Of a stretch of 12,761 nt of DNA, positions 5,805-11,227 are shown in pieces. The number at the start of each line of letters is the position of its first letter. The first letter of the stretch is position 1. The position numbers and the translations under genes were made by a program. The notes below the pieces were generated by a model. That model saw only the letters and a program-made list of their open reading frames with translations, had not been told where the DNA came from and made no database searches. Source of the DNA: JABIAL01 sp964645825 (GTDB lineage Bacteria > Patescibacteriota > Patescibacteriia > UBA1558 > GWA2-36-10). Location of the stretch: the NCBI GenBank assembly GCA_964645825.1, contig CAZXZY010000023.1, positions 1 through 12,761 of the forward strand. Reading direction: 5' to 3'.

Positions 5805-6017
5805 TTATTTTGGCCAAAGTTGAGTGCCGTCATCATCGGTAATGATAACTGCGTTAACTGGACAACTTTGGGCGGCTTTTAAAATAGTTTCCTTGTCTTC
5901 GCCGCTAGGATTTTTGACTATTGCTATTCCTTCATCATCTAGTTCAAAAGTATTGGGAGCAATTTGGACACAAGTCGCTACACTGATACATAATTCTTTA
6001 ACTACTTCTATTTTCAT
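5805..6017 (-). CDS. Ferredoxin with three cluster cysteines, probably [3Fe-4S]
   Basis: This 70-aa electron carrier matches the short single-cluster ferredoxin family: C10-ISVAT-C16-VQIAPNTFELDDEG in the first half and C52 in AQSCPVNAVI in the second. The usual CxxCxxC loop has V13 in place of the middle cysteine, leaving three ligands, which normally means a [3Fe-4S] cluster or a labile [4Fe-4S] one. The domain spans the whole protein and there is no export signal. It starts 10 bp after the TrpR-like gene and is surely cotranscribed with it. Its partner enzymes are not in the window. The start has no Shine-Dalgarno site. Confidence 0.9.
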   Translation of the reverse strand: MKIEVVKELCISVATCVQIAPNTFELDDEGIAIVKNPSGEDKETILKAAQSCPVNAVIITDDDGTQLWPK

Positions 6018-6027
6018 ATTTTTTTGA

Positions 6028-6318
6028 TTATCTTTTATCTTTAAGTCTTTTAATAGCTAATTTATAACCACCTAGGCCTTTTTTAAGCCAGTGAGAGATA
6101 CTAGCAATGGTAGCAGAGGAGAGGCCAGTTTTAGTCTCTATTTCTGTATAAGGTACCTTATCATGTAGCATTTGGGCTACTTGCCAACGTCGACTGACCT
6201 CCATTATTTCGTGTTTACTTAAAAGATCTTTGCAAAAACGAGACAATTCCTCTGGATTGCGCATTGTTAACATCGCTTGATAAAGCTCTTTAGGATGGGT
6301 TGGTTGCGTTGATGTCAT
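6028..6318 (-). CDS. TrpR-related repressor (YerC/YecD family)
   Basis: This 96-aa DNA-binding protein has the all-helical TrpR-like layout: LYQAMLTMRNPEELSRFCKD, then LLSKHEIMEVSRRWQVAQML, then the helix-turn-helix YTEIETKTGLSSATIASISHWL (about residues 57-78), ending KKGLGGYKLAIKRLK. The HEIMEVSRRW and TGLSSATIAS motifs are characteristic of the YerC/YecD family, whose effector is not established. It is the first gene of a series with ferredoxin, superoxide dismutase and peroxiredoxin. Its own promoter contains a perfect 24-bp palindrome, so autorepression is likely. The ATG at 6318 lies only about 14 nt from the predicted transcription start. Confidence 0.9.
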   Translation of the reverse strand: MTSTQPTHPKELYQAMLTMRNPEELSRFCKDLLSKHEIMEVSRRWQVAQMLHDKVPYTEIETKTGLSSATIASISHWLKKGLGGYKLAIKRLKDKR

Positions 6319-6320
6319 AA

Positions 6321-6344
6321 TATACTTTAGTTAACTAAAGTATA
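6321..6344. promoter_or_regulatory. 24-bp perfect palindromic operator
   Basis: TATACTTTAGTT (6321-6332) is followed by its exact reverse complement AACTAAAGTATA (6333-6344). The central ten bases TAGTTAACTA are identical to the centre of the E. coli trp operator bound by TrpR. It covers the -10 element and predicted start of the TrpR-like gene, the right place for an autoregulatory operator. Confidence 0.85.
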
Positions 6345-6367
6345 GATTATTTAGATTTTCTTGTCAA
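6339..6367 (-). promoter_or_regulatory. Promoter of the TrpR-like/redox operon
   Basis: On the minus strand: TTGACA (6367-6362), a 17-bp spacer and TATACT (6344-6339), near consensus. The -10 is the edge of the palindromic operator. Two direct copies of CACTAAAA just upstream (minus strand, about 6388-6373) resemble the operator half-site AACTAAAG and may be extra contacts. Confidence 0.88.
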
Positions 6368-6427
6368 AATATTTTAGTGTTTTAGTGTTTTTTTGCTAAG
6401 GTTAGATAAATATACTCAAAGCGGTCG

Positions 6428-6456
6428 TTGACAAAAGGGCTTTTACGTGTTATGAT
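6428..6456 (+). promoter_or_regulatory. Promoter of the small-protein cassette
   Basis: TTGACA (6428-6433), a 17-bp spacer and TATGAT (6451-6456), near consensus, facing right. The predicted start is near 6463. It lies back to back with the redox operon promoter, about 60 bp away. Confidence 0.88.
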
Positions 6457-6462
6457 GATTAT

Positions 6463-6515
6463 AGAAAGTTGGCAGAACTGCGCATGATTTGCGTAGGGAC
6501 CAACTTTTTTATTTT
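6463..6515 (+). ncRNA. Structured leader or small RNA ending in a U-tract
   Basis: Beginning at the predicted transcription start, AAAGTTGG (6465-6472) pairs with CCAACTTT (6500-6507). Inside it, CTGCGCA (6478-6484) pairs with TGCGTAG (6490-6496) with one G-U pair. The two stems are separated by an internal loop, CAGAA on one side and GGA on the other. The hairpin runs directly into TTTTTTATTTT. It is therefore either a small RNA of about 50 nt or a premature terminator that must be passed before the four small genes can be read. No known riboswitch class was recognised. Confidence 0.65.
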
Positions 6516-6551
6516 GGCCACGAACTAAGATAAATACTAATAATTAAAATT

Positions 6552-6689
6552 ATGTCTAAATCAATCTCTTTTCAAGTCGTCTCTAGTGCGCGACACAAAA
6601 AGTATCGTAGTGGAGATTACTGGGCGGTATTAACGCTATGTGCCATCTTATCTTTCATGGTTTTAGTATCTTCCGCTGCTCAAATTTGA
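6552..6689 (+). CDS. Tiny membrane protein 1 of the cassette (45 aa)
   Basis: The open frame begins MSKSISFQVVSSARHKKYRS, a polar basic segment, then GDYWAVLTLCAILSFMVLVS (21-40), one clear membrane helix, and ends SAAQI. By the positive-inside rule the N-terminus should be cytoplasmic. No family is recognised. It is the first open frame after the cassette promoter and leader hairpin and has no Shine-Dalgarno site, like most genes here. Its residues 6-39 align without gaps with residues 16-49 of the next product (about 9 of 34 identical, including SF..V, S.[DE].WA and L.L), so the two are likely tandem paralogues. Confidence 0.6.
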   Translation: MSKSISFQVVSSARHKKYRSGDYWAVLTLCAILSFMVLVSSAAQI

Positions 6690-6744
6690 TCATTAATCAC
6701 ATAAAATTTATAAAAAAATAAAAACAAAAATAAAAAATAAAAAT

Positions 6745-6894
6745 ATGGAATGCAAAAAATGCAACTCAGACGAGTGCAAATGCGTCAGCTCATTTAAATT
6801 AGTAAAGCGTAAAGCCTACTCACATTTTGAGAGCCACGAATCATGGGCTCTATTAGCACTATTTTTATTAGAAACTGCTATCTTTACAGTTTAA
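6745..6894 (+). CDS. Tiny membrane protein 2 with Cys knuckle (49 aa)
   Basis: The product has an N-terminal MECKKCNSDECKC, with C3, C6, C11 and C13 spaced like a small zinc knuckle. A basic stretch follows (SFKLVKRKAYSH), then a membrane helix WALLALFLLETAIFTV (34-49) that reaches the C-terminus. The cysteine head would be cytoplasmic if the basic segment stays inside. It is preceded by a 50-bp strongly A-rich spacer without a Shine-Dalgarno site. It resembles the preceding open frame over the basic and membrane parts but has gained or kept the cysteine head. No known family; function unknown. Confidence 0.6.
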   Translation: MECKKCNSDECKCVSSFKLVKRKAYSHFESHESWALLALFLLETAIFTV

Positions 6895-6904
6895 TATAAA
6901 ATAT

Positions 6905-6991
6905 ATGCAAACTCAACAATTAAATAATCTTTCAATAATACTACCAATTTTATTAATTTTAAATTGGTCAGCATACACTATTTATGCCTAA
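6905..6991 (+). CDS. Tiny membrane peptide 3 (28 aa)
   Basis: MQTQQLNNLS leads into a hydrophobic helix (IILPILLILNWSAYTIYA, 11-28). It starts 10 bp after the previous stop and ends 20 bp before the next start, the same dense packing as its neighbours. A peptide this short can arise by chance in A/T-rich DNA; the position in a tightly spaced series and the clean membrane helix favour it. No family is recognised. Confidence 0.45.
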   Translation: MQTQQLNNLSIILPILLILNWSAYTIYA

Positions 6992-7011
6992 TCATTAAAT
7001 TGTCATAAAAA

Positions 7012-7176
7012 ATGTCTCTTTCAAATATTTTTGGTCGCAAGAAGAAAAATTCGGCCGTAAAAACAGAACATCAATTAATGATTGAACCTGATCATGATTT
7101 GATCAGAAGATCACAAGAAAGTCTCACAATAATAACTCAACATAAAGAAGCAAATGTCAATAAAGCTTCGCCATAA
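7012..7176 (+). CDS. Small soluble charged protein 4 of the cassette (54 aa)
   Basis: The product begins MSLSNIFGRKKKNSAVKTEH, an amphipathic basic start, followed by a mixed-charge part (EPDHDLIRRSQESLTIITQ) and a polar tail. It has no membrane helix and no cysteine, so it is probably the cytoplasmic member of the cassette. The SLSNIFGRKKK start could lie on the inner membrane face. It is the last open frame before the terminator at 7191. No family is recognised. Confidence 0.5.
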   Translation: MSLSNIFGRKKKNSAVKTEHQLMIEPDHDLIRRSQESLTIITQHKEANVNKASP

Positions 7177-7190
7177 TCGCGCCATATATA

Positions 7191-7226
7191 CCCCGCTCGT
7201 TGTTGGAGCGGGGTTTTTAATTTTGT
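7191..7226 (+). terminator. Terminator of the small-protein cassette
   Basis: CCCCGCTC (7191-7198) pairs perfectly with GAGCGGGG (7206-7213) around a 7-nt loop, followed by TTTTTAATTTTG. It is a strong intrinsic terminator 14 bp after the last small gene, and it separates the cassette from the pilin gene. Confidence 0.95.
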
Positions 7227-7236
7227 TAAATCAAGC

Positions 7237-7242
7237 TATAAT
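7237..7242 (+). promoter_or_regulatory. -10 of the prepilin gene (leaderless)
   Basis: A perfect TATAAT ends 6 bp before the ATG at 7249, so the predicted start is the A of ATG itself. The mRNA would be leaderless. No clear -35 is visible; the matching position overlaps the U-tract of the preceding terminator. Confidence 0.7.
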
Positions 7243-7248
7243 GTAAAC

Positions 7249-8070
7249 ATGAATCAAAAAGGCTTAAATTTGATCGGCACAATCATCACCGTTGCGGTGG
7301 TCCTGATTTTGTTTATGGGTGTTTATGTGGCTGTCGATCCGGCTAGTCGGATAAGTGCTGCTAAAGATGTTCAACGAGAGCAAGATGTTTTGTTAATTGC
7401 TCAAGCCATGAAAGATTATATGCTAGATAATAAAGGAGATATTCCAATCAGTGGAGATATTACCACTAGCAAAAAAGTTTTGTGTGATACATCGATTAGT
7501 CTAACTTGCAGCGGGGATACAGAAGATTGTCTGGTTATTGATACAACAACGGATTTTCTAGACAGTTATTTACCTACCTTGCCAGTAGATCCAGAAAAGA
7601 CCAACTCAGCTGATACGGGTTATTATGTTCAAAATGTTGGCGATCAAGTCATTGTCGGTTCTTGTGATTATGAAGATGAGGCTATTACTAAAAATCCGAG
7701 GATAGTAGATACAACTGAAGCAGCAGCACCGACATGTACTGGGTATGAATATGAAGGATATTGTTGGTATTTGGCCAGCACAGCTAACATGAGCTGTGAC
7801 CAAGTATGTGCAGAAAATGAATTAGTCTGTGTATCGGGGATTACGTATGGGCCAGACACAACTTGTGAATTAAACAAAGGCATATCGGGGAGTACTTGTT
7901 ACAGTGGGGCATATTGTTATGTAGCCGATGGCTATGCTCATTCACCAGGAGTATTGACCATCGCTCCAGGAATGGATATTTGTTTGTATGATACGGCTAC
8001 GCCGGCATATAATTGTTCTGAGTCAGCCACTTCCGGTTACAAAATATCTTGTGTTTGTGAAGCAGCGTAG
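7249..8070 (+). CDS. Type IV prepilin-like protein with Cys-rich C-terminal module
   Basis: The 273-aa product starts MNQKG|LNLIGTIITVAVVLIL, a class III signal peptide with cleavage expected after G5 and a membrane helix of about residues 6-28. DPASRISAAKDVQREQDV (30-47) and MLDNKGDIP (58-66) follow the helix pattern of pilins in these bacteria. The usual glutamate at mature position 5 is a glycine, so it may be a minor pilin or a tip protein rather than the main subunit. From residue 163 there is a separate module with C163, C172, C183, C187, C194, C206, C217, C223, C245, C256, C268 and C270, suggesting a disulfide-stabilised adhesin-like tip. The whole protein has 16 cysteines, an even number. 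No pilus assembly genes are in the window. Confidence 0.8.
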   Translation: MNQKGLNLIGTIITVAVVLILFMGVYVAVDPASRISAAKDVQREQDVLLIAQAMKDYMLDNKGDIPISGDITTSKKVLCDTSISLTCSGDTEDCLVIDTTTDFLDSYLPTLPVDPEKTNSADTGYYVQNVGDQVIVGSCDYEDEAITKNPRIVDTTEAAAPTCTGYEYEGYCWYLASTANMSCDQVCAENELVCVSGITYGPDTTCELNKGISGSTCYSGAYCYVADGYAHSPGVLTIAPGMDICLYDTATPAYNCSESATSGYKISCVCEAA

Positions 8071-8095
8071 TTAAAGTAATAAAATTTATTAAGAG

Positions 8096-8125
8096 AAAAT
8101 AGCCTTGGGGCTGTTTTTTATTTTA
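8096..8125 (+). terminator. Terminator after the prepilin gene
   Basis: AAAATAGCC (8096-8104) pairs with GGCTGTTTT (8109-8117) around a TTGG loop, with one U-G pair, followed by TTATTTTA. Confidence 0.75.
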
Positions 8126-8136
8126 TACTGATTTAT

Positions 8137-8144
8137 GGTATAAT
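8137..8144 (+). promoter_or_regulatory. Extended -10 promoter of the surface-protein operon
   Basis: TGGTATAAT is an extended -10 with a perfect TATAAT at 8139-8144. The -35 region is only T-rich. The predicted start near 8151 leaves a leader of about 19 nt before the ATG at 8170, with no Shine-Dalgarno site. Confidence 0.65.
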
Positions 8145-8169
8145 TTAGTCACAAAATAATATTTTTTCT

Positions 8170-11100
8170 ATGAAAATTGAGCAAATAAATCATTGGTTAA
8201 CTAAAGTTTTTGTAGTTGCCTTAGTTTTGTTAAGTGGTCTAGTTTTTGTGACTAGCAGAGCGGCTTTTAATAACATTCATCAACTGCCGATTCAGTTTAT
8301 TTTAGAAAATGACAGCTTTGTAGCTGGCGAACAAGTTTTATTGCAGGCAATTATTGATGGTGACCATGATTTTAATTCGGTTTATTTTATTATCCGTGAT
8401 GAAAATCAAGCTCTAGAGTTACAATTTCAAGCTTATTTAGAAAATAATAATATATGGGCAGCGGACAGCACTTGGGATACTACAAATGTCATTCCAGGAG
8501 GATACTATTTATCAGCCACAGCTACTGCTTATGGAAGTGATGGGACAATTATGGAGTTCGCTAGCTCCAACGATCATTTGTTTACTATTATAGAAAACAC
8601 TAGCGTGCCGCCAGAAGAGGAAGAAGAGGAAGAAACGGATACGCCACCACTCAATGATCCACAAATCGATCCTCTAGTAGTAGCCAACATTGTTTATCCA
8701 GTGACTCAATCAATTATTAGCGGTAATAATGCACCCTTAGAAGTTATATTAAATAGAAGCTTGCAAGACACAGAGGTTTTGGGAGCTAGTTTGTATAATA
8801 TCGATGGTAACCTGATGGAAGATCATCAATTATCAGTTAGCAGCAGTGATAATTTGATTTATCAGGGTCATTTAGGCAATACCACGCAATATGAAGATGG
8901 TGATTATTATGTAGTGTTCTGGCTAGACGCTGCTACAAACTATTTAACTGATCCAATAGTTTTTGTTATTCAGAATCAAGAAGAGGAAGAGGAAGAAGAG
9001 ACCACTGTGCCACCAGAAGAGGAAGAAGAGAATAATTCCGGTGCGGTTACCGATCCGATAGACTATGCTATCACTTTAGAGCAGCCAAGCACAACAATCA
9101 TTGAAAATAATGACTTAATAATTCAATTATTTACAAATTTTATAGCTGCTGATGTTGGATTTTTGTTTACTAAAGCGGACGACCCTTCTATTGGAGTAGA
9201 ATTTTCTTTACAAAATATAGATGGGCAACATTGGAGTCAAGTTATTACTCTAGACAATACTTTTATTAATGGTGATTATATTTTGACTGTTATCAGCATT
9301 GATGCTAATGGAGTAGTTTTTCAAGAAATATTTAATTTTGTAGTTAATTTGCCAATTCTTGATCCACCAGAAGATAATGGAGTTAGTCAATTTTTTATTA
9401 ATGACTATGATTTTGCAGATGTAGCTTGTTATCAGACATATGAGCAATCTGTTGATCCAGAAGATTGGACAATTGGTGTAGAAGCATTGTCTGGTGAAGT
9501 AAGTGAGTTGTCAGAAATGTACACATTGAATGATGTGTATAATGAATTTCGAATAACTTATACAAGCGATACTGCAATGGAAGTAGTAATGTATGTTTGT
9601 AATCCATCTAGTCCAGCTTTTGGTACGGGTGCTATTTTTGAGATTTCAGCTAACCATGATAATGAGCCTCATTTTATGTGGGAGTTACCAGCCAGTAGCC
9701 AGCCAAGTACATTTTGTAATTGGAATTGTGGTGATATAGAAGAAGGTGTTCCAGAAGAAGATCAAGACGAAAATGCTGATCCTAATGTTCCTCAGCCAGA
9801 AGATGATGGAGATGATAACCAAGAAGAGGGGGATGATGTTCCGGAAGAAGATGAGCCAATTTCATGCCAAACAGATGTAGATTGTGTAAACTTATGTAGC
9901 GGTTGTTATCATCAAGATGATGCTCCAGTCATAGACTGTGCTGGCTTGCCATACGGTGATTGTTCCTGTGTAGAAGGACAATGTACACATATAGACTCAA
10001 ATGATGATCCAGAAATAGAAGTCATGGATAATGTTGATATTGATCAATTTTGTTTGGATGCTGGTATCGAGAATGAGAGTGATTGCGCTCATTGGTTAGC
10101 AATGTTGAGCGGTGATATCGATCAGCTATGTTTAGCAGAAAATATTTATGATGCTACGGCTTGTGAGGATTATTTAAATAGAACTTATGTTGATTTGGAG
10201 TGTCAGGAGGAACAGATCGTAGATCCTCAAGCCTGTGAAGACTACTTGTTAGAAAAATATTCTTTTGATGTTGCTTGTCAGTTGGAATCTGAATATTTGT
10301 GTCAGGAAATTTTACAAGACGATTATTTAAATCGTTTAGTCATCAAACAACAGAAAAAACAGTCTATCAGCACAGTGATGGAGCCATTGATAGGTCAATC
10401 AATCTCCACTCAAAATTTAATAGAACAATTAGCAGGTGTAGAAGTAGTAGATGCAGTGCCATTGATCAATGACAACAATCTTTTTATTATTTCTTCTGAA
10501 GAAAGCATTACTTTAGTAAATGAACAACGGCTAGAGGTAGTTTCACCAGCTGTTTTAATGATAGATACCGATAGCGATGGCTTGCCAGATGATCTGGAGG
10601 CTTACTACGGCACAGATATATTTAATTCCGATAGTGATAGTGATGGCTATTTAGACGGTCAAGAGATTTCTAATAATTATAATCCCTTAGGTGATGGTAA
10701 TTTAGATATAGATAGAACTAATTTGGATCAAATTATTTTAACAGGCGCTAATTTAGAGCAGCCAATATTAAATGCAGATAGATTAGATGAAAACATCACT
10801 ATTGTTGAGACCGATAATGAAACAGAAGAGAGCTCACTGACTTGGTCCGGACAAGCAGATGCTAATGCCTGGGTATTAATTTATATTTATAGTGATTTGC
10901 CTTTAGTTTTGACTACCCAAGCAGATGCTAATGGTAATTGGTCATATGCTTTGGATGAAAATTTGACCGATGGTCAGCATCAAGCTTATGTTACTATCAA
11001 CGATGAGACTGGTAAGATTGTAAAGCAGTCTAATCCTTTGTCATTTTTCGTCCGTTCTGCTCAAGCAGTTTCCGCTGGTGATTATTTTTCTGCTCAGCCA

Positions 11101-11226
11101 CCAAATAGCAAGGTGGACAACATGCTTTTATATTATTTATTAGGTGGTGCTGCTTTGATTGTCTTATCTTTGGGCGTCATAATTTTTATTCATCGAGGTA
11201 AAGATGATCCAGTAGAGGAACTCTAG
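8170..11226 (+). CDS. Large membrane-anchored surface protein (1018 aa), multi-domain
   Basis: An N-terminal signal segment (about 11-29) exports the protein and a C-terminal helix (985-1007, LLYYLLGGAALIVLSLGVII) anchors it, leaving RGKDDPVEEL inside. In order outside the cell: three beta-sandwich-like modules (36-143, 165-267, 297-393) joined by glutamate-rich linkers (148-156, 271-287); a cysteine module (410-520); an acidic linker (523-562); a compact eight-cysteine unit (C566-C605); a CX10C repeat region (628-711); two calcium-binding thrombospondin type 3-like loops (DTDSDGLPDDLE at 799 and DSDSDGYLDGQE at 821); and an Ig-like module (886-961, with ADANGNWSY). This fits a long, calcium-stiffened stalk or adhesin. 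The next gene, a histidine kinase, begins one base after its stop. The exact ligand is unknown. Confidence 0.85.
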   Translation: MKIEQINHWLTKVFVVALVLLSGLVFVTSRAAFNNIHQLPIQFILENDSFVAGEQVLLQAIIDGDHDFNSVYFIIRDENQALELQFQAYLENNNIWAADSTWDTTNVIPGGYYLSATATAYGSDGTIMEFASSNDHLFTIIENTSVPPEEEEEEETDTPPLNDPQIDPLVVANIVYPVTQSIISGNNAPLEVILNRSLQDTEVLGASLYNIDGNLMEDHQLSVSSSDNLIYQGHLGNTTQYEDGDYYVVFWLDAATNYLTDPIVFVIQNQEEEEEEETTVPPEEEEENNSGAVTDPIDYAITLEQPSTTIIENNDLIIQLFTNFIAADVGFLFTKADDPSIGVEFSLQNIDGQHWSQVITLDNTFINGDYILTVISIDANGVVFQEIFNFVVNLPILDPPEDNGVSQFFINDYDFADVACYQTYEQSVDPEDWTIGVEALSGEVSELSEMYTLNDVYNEFRITYTSDTAMEVVMYVCNPSSPAFGTGAIFEISANHDNEPHFMWELPASSQPSTFCNWNCGDIEEGVPEEDQDENADPNVPQPEDDGDDNQEEGDDVPEEDEPISCQTDVDCVNLCSGCYHQDDAPVIDCAGLPYGDCSCVEGQCTHIDSNDDPEIEVMDNVDIDQFCLDAGIENESDCAHWLAMLSGDIDQLCLAENIYDATACEDYLNRTYVDLECQEEQIVDPQACEDYLLEKYSFDVACQLESEYLCQEILQDDYLNRLVIKQQKKQSISTVMEPLIGQSISTQNLIEQLAGVEVVDAVPLINDNNLFIISSEESITLVNEQRLEVVSPAVLMIDTDSDGLPDDLEAYYGTDIFNSDSDSDGYLDGQEISNNYNPLGDGNLDIDRTNLDQIILTGANLEQPILNADRLDENITIVETDNETEESSLTWSGQADANAWVLIYIYSDLPLVLTTQADANGNWSYALDENLTDGQHQAYVTINDETGKIVKQSNPLSFFVRSAQAVSAGDYFSAQPPNSKVDNMLLYYLLGGAALIVLSLGVIIFIHRGKDDPVEEL
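10051..10302 (+). repeat. CX10C protein repeats inside the surface protein
   Basis: Cysteine pairs C628/C639, C654/C665 and C678/C689 are each spaced by 10 residues and recur every 24-26 residues; a fourth, shorter pair is C703/C711. The shared pattern is C-x4-5-I-x4-C-x-x-[YW]-L. The DNA copies have diverged, so this is an old protein repeat rather than a recent duplication. It probably forms small disulfide-stapled helical hairpins. Confidence 0.7.
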
Positions 11227-11227
11227 T

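Noticed and set aside
8617..9030. GAA/GAG-rich tracts as simple DNA repeats or contingency loci
   Set aside because: They encode glutamate linkers with mixed GAA and GAG codons and no long uniform unit, so slippage switching is unlikely.
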